DNA of 64,000 bases from the NCBI GenBank assembly GCA_002428485.1, contig DIWM01000035.1:1-64000 (forward strand). The letters are read 5' to 3'. Positions 35,783-43,184 of this stretch are shown here, one piece after another (the stretch's first letter is position 1; each line of letters begins with the position of its first letter). The notes under the pieces are model-generated. The model searched no databases. It was not told the DNA's origin and worked only from the letters and a program-made list of their open reading frames with translations. Source of the stretch: Deltaproteobacteria bacterium UBA6106 (GTDB lineage Bacteria > Desulfobacterota > Syntrophorhabdia > Syntrophorhabdales > Syntrophorhabdaceae). The position numbers and the translations under genes are program-made.

Positions 35783-36390
35783 TCGTTGAATGGGATCCGG
35801 CGAGACCGAGAAAGAAGATAACGGGGATAATCAAGGAAGTGCTGGGCGGCGGAGGAATAATCGCGTATCCAACGGACACTGTTTATGGAATGGGGTGCGA
35901 TCTTTTTAATATCAAGGCGATAAGGAAACTCTATCTGGCCAAAAGGCTTGATGAAAAAAGGGCCTTGAGCGTTATATGCAGGGACTTCAAGGATATAAGC
36001 GATTATGCCGTAATGAGCGACCTCGCCTTTGAATTATTGAAGGGGTGCCTGCCGGGCCCCTACACGTTTGTGCTGAAGGCGCGGAAGATTATGCCGAAAC
36101 TCCTTATGACCGAAAAGAAAGAGGTTGGCATCAGGATCCCCGACCACCCCGTACCCGTAGCCCTTGCCGAACTGATCGAACGGCCCATCATAAACACCAG
36201 CGCAAGAATCTCCGGCAAAGAGGTCCTTGCCGACCCGAGAGAGATCGAGAAAAACTTTAAAGACACCGTCGATATTGTGATCGACGGAGGAATTATGATA
36301 AGCAGCCCGTCTACGGTGGTCAGGTTGCTGAACGACACCATAGAGGTGCTGAGGGAAGGAAAGGGGTCAATTAAAAAGTTCCTTCGCTAA
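35779..36390 (+). CDS. Sua5/YciO/YrdC-family L-threonylcarbamoyl-AMP synthase
   Basis: 203 residues. The opening GGIIAYPTDTVYGMGCD and the RAL(S)VICRD/KR segments form the ATP- and threonine-binding cleft of TsaC/YrdC. The end near 203 means it lacks the extra C-terminal domain of Sua5. Makes the precursor of tRNA t6A, although a YciO-like role cannot be excluded. The last 20 bp overlap the convergent FmdB-type gene. Confidence 0.87.
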   Translation: MIVEWDPARPRKKITGIIKEVLGGGGIIAYPTDTVYGMGCDLFNIKAIRKLYLAKRLDEKRALSVICRDFKDISDYAVMSDLAFELLKGCLPGPYTFVLKARKIMPKLLMTEKKEVGIRIPDHPVPVALAELIERPIINTSARISGKEVLADPREIEKNFKDTVDIVIDGGIMISSPSTVVRLLNDTIEVLREGKGSIKKFLR

Positions 36391-36682
36391 TATAATCCCC
36401 GCAATCCCCGCCAACCTCATCGCCAAGTTCCCTGCCCAACTTTTTTATGGTCCTTTCAATGCTTCCCGGATCGTCCTCGTCAAGCCCTGAAAACCTTGAA
36501 GGATCGAGAAGCCTTTCGATCCGTTTTCCCTCGTCCTTAATGACAGATACCCTGGAAAGGATTCTTGTGACGTGTTTATTGCCGCAGTCCTTGCAGTAAG
36601 GCTCGACCTGCTCCGTGGCCCTCAAGAGCAAAAAAGAAGAGACCCTTTTGCATGCATTGCACTGGTATTCGTAGATCGGCAT
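36371..36682 (-). CDS. FmdB-family zinc-ribbon protein
   Basis: 103 residues from the ATG at 36682, opening MPIYEYQCNACKRV. Cysteines C8, C11, C30 and C33 form a zinc ribbon (CxxC...CxxC), the mark of the FmdB/CxxC regulatory family first seen next to formamide/amide utilisation genes. Function is poorly known; DNA binding is possible. A longer frame to 36901 runs through repeat sequence and is not the real start. Confidence 0.82.
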   Translation of the reverse strand: MPIYEYQCNACKRVSSFLLLRATEQVEPYCKDCGNKHVTRILSRVSVIKDEGKRIERLLDPSRFSGLDEDDPGSIERTIKKLGRELGDEVGGDCGDYISEGTF

Positions 36683-36713
36683 AGCGTTTCCACTGACCTC
36701 GGTCCGGATGATT

Positions 36714-36729
36714 CCGCAGCAAGCTGCGG
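36714..36729. repeat. REP-like palindrome, copy 2
   Basis: CCGCAGC (36714-36720) and GCTGCGG (36723-36729) around AA. Nearby (about 36740-36778) is a G/C-rich dispersed motif of the CCCTCACCCTGCCCTCTCCC type in the reverse strand, seen in many bacteria. It lies upstream of the FmdB gene. Confidence 0.5.
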
Positions 36730-36806
36730 GGCAACACTGTTCCCTTTCCCCTCGCGGGAGAGGGCAGGGTGAGGGGGCAAAAGCATGCTGTTTCCATCCT
36801 CTGATA

Positions 36807-36826
36807 CCCCGTAGCTTGCTGCGGGG
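36807..36826. repeat. REP-like palindrome, copy 3
   Basis: CCCCGTAGC (36807-36815) and GCTGCGGGG (36818-36826) around TT, with one mismatched (G-T type) position. It is in the opposite orientation to copy 2, 80-110 bp apart, so the pair could fold into a larger hairpin. Confidence 0.5.
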
Positions 36827-36945
36827 AAGTTCATTGAGAATTATATCGCCGATAGGGCTTTCTTTCAAGGCGATTTGTCCGGCGGACCAGCCCCTTGACA
36901 ACCATTTTGGTTTACAAACAGGGGCCTTTGGGCTATAAATGCTCC

Positions 36946-37698
36946 ATGGATAAGATCGTAAGAAGCTACTCCGACCTTGATCTGCACAGAAAAATAGGCG
37001 ATATCATCGAGGGGCATTCCAGCAACAAAGAGGAGATACGGAGCGTGGCAGCGGGGCTTGTCGACTGGCGGCGCACCCGTGCCGTCCTCGATCTGGGCTG
37101 TGGATATGGATGGTTCGAGGAGGTCCTCGGTGGCCGCTTTGATCTTGTATGCGGCATCGATTATCTCAGCGAAAACCTGGAGGGGTTTCTCAGAACCGCA
37201 GAAAAGATAGCAAAAGAAGCCGTTTTTCTGCAAGCGCGCCCCCCGGCGGCCATCGACATGCCTTCGGGGCGCTTCGACCTTGTTGTTGCAGCATACTCTC
37301 TCTACTTTTTTCCTGAAATGATAGGCGAAGTTAAAAGGCTGCTGAGCAACGAGGGACAGTTTCTTGTAATAACACATAGTGAGTCAATGCTTACCGAGGG
37401 CGAAAAATATTTCGATTTCAGTGGATTAAGAAAGGTAATTCAAAGATTTTCGGCAGAGAACGGGGAGGCCTTGTTGAAAGAGCACTTTGCCGGCACCGTT
37501 TTTGTCGATTACCCGAATACCCTTGTCTTTGGCAGAAGCGAAGGCAACGACCTTTCTCAATACATCGATTTTAAAAAAGAATTCATATCGGTAGACGTCA
37601 ACCCTGAACTGGTAAAGGAAAAGATGCTCGCGGAATTACAGAGGCTGGGCGAATTGCGCTTTAACAAGAACGACAGGATATTTGTTGCAAAGAAATGA
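36946..37698 (+). CDS. SAM-dependent methyltransferase
   Basis: 250 residues from the ATG at 36946 (MDKIVRSYSDLDLHRK). Motif I is AVLDLGCGYGWFEEV (46-60), followed by CGIDYLSEN and a post-motif FDLVVAAYSLYFF. It is a type-11-like class I methyltransferase with an extended C-terminus; the substrate is unknown. The stop overlaps the Nudix gene start (ATGA), so the two are co-translated. No clear ribosome site precedes the ATG, so the start is tentative. Confidence 0.75.
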   Translation: MDKIVRSYSDLDLHRKIGDIIEGHSSNKEEIRSVAAGLVDWRRTRAVLDLGCGYGWFEEVLGGRFDLVCGIDYLSENLEGFLRTAEKIAKEAVFLQARPPAAIDMPSGRFDLVVAAYSLYFFPEMIGEVKRLLSNEGQFLVITHSESMLTEGEKYFDFSGLRKVIQRFSAENGEALLKEHFAGTVFVDYPNTLVFGRSEGNDLSQYIDFKKEFISVDVNPELVKEKMLAELQRLGELRFNKNDRIFVAKK

Positions 37699-38723
37699 AG
37701 AGAAGATCGTACTGCAGCTTTTGCGGAAAACTACTTGACGTTGACACCCTCGAGGGCAAGGACCGCCAGGTTTGCAAAGACTGCAAAAAGGTATATTATG
37801 AAAACCCGCTCCCGGTGGCCTCCGTGATCCTCGCAAACAAAGACCGGGAGATATTGCTTGTAAAAAGGGAACGTGAGCCGTTCAAAGATATGTGGTGCTG
37901 CCCAATCGGGTTTGCCGAGGTAGGCGAGAGCATCGAGGCGGCCGCCCTAAGGGAGTTAAAAGAAGAAGCCGGCATTGACGGAAGCATTGTTCAGCTTATT
38001 GATGTAAGCTCGCACAGAAATTTTTTTTACGGGGACCTTCTCATCGTGTCTTTTGAGGCAGAGAAGCTCGGCGGGGAGGAGATAGCGGGCGACGACGCAA
38101 GCGAGTACGGATATTTTCCTGTAATGAATCTCCCCAAGCTTGCATTCGATTCCCAGGAAAAGGCGATCCAGAGATTCGTAGAGTTAAAGAGGGATCTCTG
38201 GAGCATGCACGACTCCCTTGAAACCTTCGTCGAGAGGACCATCCAGGACAAGATCATATATCCCGGAAACCTTCTTTCCGACGAACTAACGGTGGCCGTG
38301 CAGGAGAACTCGGGAAAGATAGTAGACCTCTGGCTGAACGACATCTCTTCCAACCCTTCCACAAAGTCCTATCACCGCCACGACAGGGAGGACCTTATTT
38401 CCAGGGCCATGTTTATTCTTGGACAGTTTGAGCAATGGCTGAAAGGCGTAAGGACAGAGAGCGAATTCAAGAATTTTTATTATACGCTCGGTTATCAGCG
38501 GGAACAGGAAGGCATACCCCTGGAGGAGCTTGTGAGTTCCCTGAGCATTCTCAAGAAACATATATGGATGTTCACGTATTCTTTCGGGGTGTGGGAAAAG
38601 GCCGTCGACATATACCGCATGTTTGAGCTCGGCGAGCGGCTTGTTTATTTTTTTGATAAGATCGTCTATTATACTGTGACCGGTTACAGGTCGGCAACGA
38701 AGCGGTCCGGGAAAAAACATTAA
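37695..38723 (+). CDS. Zinc-ribbon Nudix hydrolase fused to a helical RsbRD-like domain
   Basis: 342 residues. A zinc ribbon (C7, C10, C27, C30) precedes a Nudix domain (about 38-155) with a full Nudix box at 72-94 (GX5EX7REUXEEXGU), close to NADH-pyrophosphatase-like or ADP-sugar enzymes. Residues about 170-342 are all-helical and resemble the N-terminal domain of RsbRD/histidine-kinase-associated sensor modules; this is a judgement by eye. The fusion suggests a nucleotide-cleaving or -sensing function tied to a signalling module. Translationally coupled to the upstream methyltransferase. Confidence 0.78.
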   Translation: MKRRSYCSFCGKLLDVDTLEGKDRQVCKDCKKVYYENPLPVASVILANKDREILLVKREREPFKDMWCCPIGFAEVGESIEAAALRELKEEAGIDGSIVQLIDVSSHRNFFYGDLLIVSFEAEKLGGEEIAGDDASEYGYFPVMNLPKLAFDSQEKAIQRFVELKRDLWSMHDSLETFVERTIQDKIIYPGNLLSDELTVAVQENSGKIVDLWLNDISSNPSTKSYHRHDREDLISRAMFILGQFEQWLKGVRTESEFKNFYYTLGYQREQEGIPLEELVSSLSILKKHIWMFTYSFGVWEKAVDIYRMFELGERLVYFFDKIVYYTVTGYRSATKRSGKKH

Positions 38724-38787
38724 AAGCTTTTCCATTATACAAACATATATACAAACATACAAAGCAACAGAGCGGAACGAGGCAGAA

Positions 38788-40170
38788 GTGACAAGGGGAT
38801 CAGGCGAGAAGGTACATAAAAAAACGGTTTTAATGGTAACGACAATGTCCTCTTTTCTCACCCCGATGGCGCTGTCGATGGTGCACGTTGCCCTTCCGAC
38901 GATCGCAAAGGAATTTCTCATGGACGCCATTACCCTGAGCTGGGTCGCGACAGCATACATACTGACCGCGGCAGCGCTTCTTTTACCTTTCGGAAGGGTC
39001 GCGGACATCTATGGAAGAAAAAGGGTCTTTATCCTGGGCACGTTCGTTTTTACGGTAGCATCTTTCCTGTTGGGGATGGCGTGGTCTGCGGGGCCGCTCA
39101 TCGCCTTCAGGGTCCTCCAGGGCGTTGGCAGCGCGATGCTGTTCGGGACCGGAATAGCCATGCTCAGTTCGGCCTTCCCTCCCGGAGAGAGGGGAAGGGC
39201 GCTTGGCATTAATGTGGCTGCGGTCTACCTGGGGCTATCCTGCGGCCCCCTTTTGGGCGGCTTGCTGACCCAGTATGTGGGCTGGCGAAGCATCTTTTTT
39301 TTCAACGTTCCCCTCGGCATACTCATAATCATTTTCTCTCTGTGGAAGCTGCGTGCAGAATGGGCGGAATCGAAGGGCGAACCCTTTGATCTTGTCGGTT
39401 CTCTCATCTATTGCGCGATGCTTGTCGCCCTCATGTACGGTTTTTCCATACTGCCGGGGATGGCGGGATCTCTTTTGATCGCAACAGGCATCGCCGGCAT
39501 CTGCGCCTTTGTCGCCTGGGAGTTAAGAACGGGCAGGCCGATCCTTGACATAAACCTTTTCAGGACGAACAAGGTCTTTACCCTCTCAAATATTGCGGCG
39601 CTTATCCACTACAGCGCAACCTTTGCAATAGGATTTCTTTTAAGCCTTTACCTCCAGCACATAAAAGGGTTAAGCCCGCAGAATACGGGGATCGTTCTTA
39701 TCTCGCAGCCCCTGGTCCAGGCGGTCTTTTCGCCCATCGCGGGAAGGATGTCCGACAGGGTAGAGCCCCGGATCGTTGCCTCGACAGGCATGTCTATCAC
39801 CGCCGTCGGCCTATTTCTCCTGGTCTTCCTTGATGCAGGCACCGGCATGTGGTTCATCGTATCCGCGCTCGCGCTCCTGGGCTTTGGCTTTGCGCTCTTT
39901 TCGTCTCCGAACTCGAATGCGATCATGAGCTCCGTGGAGAACAGGCTCTATGGCGTTGCATCGTCAATGCTTGGAACGATGAGGCTTCTCGGGCAGGCGT
40001 TCAGCATGGGCATAACGATGATGGCCTTCGCGCTCTATATCGGCGCAACAGAGATCGTACCCCAGCACTACCAGATGCTCCTGAAGAGCATAACGGCAAT
40101 ATTCACCATTTTTGGTTTTCTCTGCATTGGAGGCATCTTTGCGTCGATGACCAGGGGAAACCTCCGGTAA
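38788..40170 (+). CDS. MFS transporter, DHA2 (EmrB/QacA-like) family
   Basis: 460 residues from a GTG start, with 14 predicted membrane segments. The loop 2-3 motif GRVADIYGRKRVF (motif A), motif C-like GPLLGGLL and the PLGILII stretch are typical of drug:H+ antiporters. It starts 64 bp after the Nudix gene, with no strong promoter seen. Substrate unknown; export of toxic compounds is likely. Confidence 0.9.
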   Translation: MTRGSGEKVHKKTVLMVTTMSSFLTPMALSMVHVALPTIAKEFLMDAITLSWVATAYILTAAALLLPFGRVADIYGRKRVFILGTFVFTVASFLLGMAWSAGPLIAFRVLQGVGSAMLFGTGIAMLSSAFPPGERGRALGINVAAVYLGLSCGPLLGGLLTQYVGWRSIFFFNVPLGILIIIFSLWKLRAEWAESKGEPFDLVGSLIYCAMLVALMYGFSILPGMAGSLLIATGIAGICAFVAWELRTGRPILDINLFRTNKVFTLSNIAALIHYSATFAIGFLLSLYLQHIKGLSPQNTGIVLISQPLVQAVFSPIAGRMSDRVEPRIVASTGMSITAVGLFLLVFLDAGTGMWFIVSALALLGFGFALFSSPNSNAIMSSVENRLYGVASSMLGTMRLLGQAFSMGITMMAFALYIGATEIVPQHYQMLLKSITAIFTIFGFLCIGGIFASMTRGNLR

Positions 40171-40189
40171 ACCAATAGAGGCAGTGAAA

Positions 40190-40285
40190 GGTAAAATGTT
40201 CAAGACTTCTTGCTTTTCACCTTTCACTTTTCACATTTCACGACTTATAGTCTTTGCCATGAGCTATCAGCCATGAGCCATCCTC
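40190..40285. repeat. Simple dispersed repeats after the MFS gene
   Basis: TTTTCACCTTTCACTTTTCAC units at about 40215-40240, followed by units like GCCATGAGCTATCAGCCATGAGCC. The first recurs at 14875-14902 and, in inverse orientation, at 40822-40860. No gene is seen. Confidence 0.45.
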
Positions 40286-40377
40286 TCCTCAGTGGGTTGC
40301 CCGCTATTATTGTATTGTAATTTGTTTTCCTCGGGGTATAATAGGCGGGAATCCATTTTCGACACGAGGAGCGGGTG

Positions 40378-40818
40378 ATGTTAATAAAAAGTTTGTGTTA
40401 TATGGTGATTTTCGCGGCCCTCGTTTTTTTTGCACCGGGCTGTTCAGATAATCCGCACGAAGGAACGAGCGCAAAAGAATATTACGACAGGGCGTTCAGC
40501 TTCGCACATGCGGGCAACATCGAGGAGGCGATCAACCTGTACACCCTGGCTATCGAAAAGGACCCTGAATTCATCGATGCCTACTACAACCGGGGGGTCA
40601 TGCATTATTTTTTCAGGGAATATAAACGGGCCATCGAGGACCTGAGCAAGGTCATTGAAAAGAGGCCTGACCACGTCATGGCATACGCGAGCAGGGGCTC
40701 TGTGTACGATAAGATCGGCGACGATCAAAAGGCGTTGAGCGATTACCGCAAGGCAGCGCAGCTGGGAGACGAGGATGTGCAGGAGCACCTGCGGTCGAAG
40801 GGAATATCCTGGCAATAA
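40378..40818 (+). CDS. TPR-repeat lipoprotein
   Basis: 146 residues from the ATG at 40378 (a GTG just before it is possible), with GAGGAG at good spacing. The lipobox APGC gives an acylated cysteine near residue 22. Three tetratricopeptide repeats follow (about 33-66, 67-100, 101-135), starting EYYDRAFSFAHAGNIEEAI. These are protein-interaction modules; the partner is unknown. It ends before a bidirectional terminator. Confidence 0.82.
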   Translation: MLIKSLCYMVIFAALVFFAPGCSDNPHEGTSAKEYYDRAFSFAHAGNIEEAINLYTLAIEKDPEFIDAYYNRGVMHYFFREYKRAIEDLSKVIEKRPDHVMAYASRGSVYDKIGDDQKALSDYRKAAQLGDEDVQEHLRSKGISWQ

Positions 40819-40933
40819 AGGCAGTGAATAGTGAACGGTGAATGGTGAACGGTAAAAAACAAAAGAACTAAAGAAACCAGATAAACCAGTAGAACCGGGG
40901 AAGCAATCCGGCGGGAGCTGGGATAGGGCAACA

Positions 40934-40966
40934 AAAAAGGGCCTAAGTTGAACTTAAGCCCTTTTT
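40934..40966. terminator. Bidirectional intrinsic terminator
   Basis: AAAAAGGGC (40934-40942) pairs with GCCCTTTTT (40958-40966), with an inner TAAGTT/AACTTA stem. T-runs exist in both directions, so it should end the TPR gene and the convergent symporter gene. Confidence 0.8.
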
Positions 40967-40982
40967 AATTTTAATGCCTCAA

Positions 40983-42554
40983 CTATTTCTTCGCGGGAAA
41001 CAGCTTATCCAACAGCTCCTTTGAAGGCGGTTTTGTCATGGCGCTTACCGCGAAATAGAGGATGCCGCAGCCGATCACCAGTATCCATTCGAAGGTGCCC
41101 ATGCCGAGCTGCCTCTTGACAAGCACCGCCCAGCCGCCATAGATACTATACCCGGTTCCAAAGAGCACGGTGCAGAAGGCACCCCACTTCGTTGCGCCCT
41201 TCCAGTAATAGGATATGGCAGTTACGAAGACGAAGATGGCGCCGAGCCCCATGGCCGCAAGTCCCATGAAGATGGAGAGAAGCGGCGGAGGGTTGACAAG
41301 CGTCCAGTAGAACGGTATGAAGAGGAAAAGGGCGATGAGGAAATAGCCGAGGTACAGCATCGACTTATCGGAGACCTGAGGCCACCACAGCTTGATAACG
41401 TCGCGGGTGATGTTGGCGCTCATGATGAAGACCATTCCTGCAAGGGTCGAAAGGGCTGCCGCAAAAAGACCCATCGTATAGAGGGTCATCAAGGGCACGC
41501 CGCCGACGGCGTAGGCAAGGGCCGGAGCCGCGAGGTCTGCGCCCCAGGGCTTTACCTTGAGGAGGTTCGGGCCGTATATCATCCTTGCGACAAGACCGTT
41601 CGAAGAGCAGTCGAGCATGATGGGGATGCCGGCGATGATAAAGACGATGGTAAGGAGCGTCCAGTAGCCCTTCTTGTCAAGTTTTCCCATGCCGAGGAAC
41701 CGGCTCACGTTGTGGGGGAAGCCGATGGCCATGGTGAAGAATAAGACCGGCGTGGCAAGGATGCCGACAAGGCTTGAGAAAAGCTGTGTCGGGCCCACCT
41801 GCGGGAGCTCGGGCCTCATGAGCTTTATCAGCGCAGGGCCCACCTTCGGCTCCATGTAGAGCTTCGATGTTATTTCATAGAACCCGCCTGCCCAGACGAT
41901 AGCCCATATGCCCAGAAGTGCGCCGACGATACCGAGGAACGCCCCCTGGAAGGCCATTGACCACTGTGTCCCCACATATCCGCCAAGGACCATGTAGAGC
42001 CACGCGATGAAGATGGATAGAAGGAGGCACCATAGCGGCGGAAGCCCGGTCGTTGCGTACCAGACGCCTCCGGCGGCCTTCAACTGTCCCACACAATACA
42101 TAAAAAGAAAATAGAGCATGCAGACCGCCACAACGGTCTGGAGCATCTTGCTCTCGAAGCGCCTTCCAATTGTCTCGGGCAGGGTTGCCGCTCCGAGCTT
42201 TGCAGAGAACTCCCTTGTCTTCAGGGCGGCGAGCCAGCAGCAAGGGACGAGGCCGAGGAGGCTCCAGATGCCGGCGAACCACATCCCGGAGAACCCGACA
42301 GAGTAAACGATGCCGGTACTGCCGCAGAATGCCCAGCCTGAAAGGTATGACGCAGCAAGGGCGCAGCCGGTGATCGCTGGACCGATATCGCGTTTGCCGA
42401 CAAGGTATTCCTCAAAAGAGCCTTTGGCTATCTTTCTCTTGCTGATAATCCCGAGCAAGATGGAAATAAAAAGCAGGATGGCGACGCCTATAACAGCTGA
42501 TATGGTTGTTGCGGGTGTTGGTTTTATCCAATCGAGATATGTTATCGGATTCAT
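40983..42554 (-). CDS. Sodium:solute symporter (SSS family)
   Basis: 523 residues from the ATG at 42554, which has a GGGGGTGGAAAGA site; the longer frame to 42638 overlaps the small upstream gene. About 13 membrane segments are predicted. The LVGKRDIGPAITGCALAASYLSGWAFCGSTG core and the later SANITRDV motif are typical of the ActP/PanF-like SSS group for organic acids. The start overlaps the 52-residue gene's stop (ATGA). Confidence 0.92.
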   Translation of the reverse strand: MNPITYLDWIKPTPATTISAVIGVAILLFISILLGIISKRKIAKGSFEEYLVGKRDIGPAITGCALAASYLSGWAFCGSTGIVYSVGFSGMWFAGIWSLLGLVPCCWLAALKTREFSAKLGAATLPETIGRRFESKMLQTVVAVCMLYFLFMYCVGQLKAAGGVWYATTGLPPLWCLLLSIFIAWLYMVLGGYVGTQWSMAFQGAFLGIVGALLGIWAIVWAGGFYEITSKLYMEPKVGPALIKLMRPELPQVGPTQLFSSLVGILATPVLFFTMAIGFPHNVSRFLGMGKLDKKGYWTLLTIVFIIAGIPIMLDCSSNGLVARMIYGPNLLKVKPWGADLAAPALAYAVGGVPLMTLYTMGLFAAALSTLAGMVFIMSANITRDVIKLWWPQVSDKSMLYLGYFLIALFLFIPFYWTLVNPPPLLSIFMGLAAMGLGAIFVFVTAISYYWKGATKWGAFCTVLFGTGYSIYGGWAVLVKRQLGMGTFEWILVIGCGILYFAVSAMTKPPSKELLDKLFPAKK

Positions 42555-42709
42555 TCTTTCCACCCCCTTGTTATAATCCAGGTCCCTATGAAGGTCATAA
42601 GAAAAAGACCGATGATAAGGACCCACCAGACATACCATGGAGCCATCAGCACCGATGGGTCAGGTAATGTAACGGCAGGCGGTGGAACTACTGGTAATGT
42701 TGGCTGCAT
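42551..42709 (-). CDS. Small single-span membrane protein linked to the symporter
   Basis: A 52-residue gene, too short for most gene finders. It opens MQPTLPVVPPPAVT, with a proline-rich N-terminus (about 1-22), then one membrane span (about 25-45, APWYVWWVLIIGLFLMTF), and ends TRGWKE. AAGGAGGG lies 7 nt upstream of the ATG at 42709, and the stop overlaps the symporter start by ATGA. Small-subunit partners of SSS transporters are known (for example DUF4212), but this one is not clearly of that family. Confidence 0.75.
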   Translation of the reverse strand: MQPTLPVVPPPAVTLPDPSVLMAPWYVWWVLIIGLFLMTFIGTWIITRGWKE

Positions 42710-43184
42710 AAATAACCCTCCTTAATCTTTTATTGAGAAAACTGCGTAGAACCTTCACCCCCTTTCAAATTTTTTTAATTAAGAAAAACTATAAACGAAT
42801 GACCGTGCAGACAAGATGGTAGTGTTTTGTTGAATTGTATACGTTTTGAACCCCCTTCCCCCTTGCCTTTTTTAATAATGATAGTGTTCTACGGGAAAAT
42901 GTCAAGAAAAAAATCTCCTGTTTTTTGTAACTTCCTTCACAAAAACCATATTATTCAATATATCGGGCAGATTGAAGGCGACAGCCCGCAACAAAAGAAC
43001 GTGCGGGAAGCGGCAACCGTCCGGATGTTTTTGTGGCGGTGAATAGCGAGAAACATAAACCCGTAAGTCATGAGGCGTGAGTCGTAAGGGGAGAAGAGTA
43101 ATGGATGGCCTCGAGCGAGGAGTTAAAAAGGACCTAACGCCGAACGCTCCTTTGGGAATCCCGGCATACGATATAGGATGTATT
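42710..43184. other. Gene-free region upstream of the symporter
   Basis: A 475-bp stretch. It contains the TTGTATAC operator (42834-42843), A/T-rich leader sequence, and a family-A repeat (about 43060-43092). No promoter matched well enough to call; no gene or RNA was recognised. Confidence 0.5.
42834..42843. promoter_or_regulatory. TTGTATAC-type operator, symporter
   Basis: ATTGTATACG. It shares the core TTGTATAC with 48781, 62818 and 62876, and lies about 125 bp upstream of the small membrane protein start. FadR-like GntR regulators bind TNGT-N-ACNA sites of this kind. Confidence 0.4.

Noticed and set aside
36683..36901. N-terminal extension of the FmdB-like protein containing a PRSKLRGI segment
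   Set aside because: It is translated from REP-like repeats and GC-rich dispersed sequence; the FmdB family starts at MPIYEYQC.
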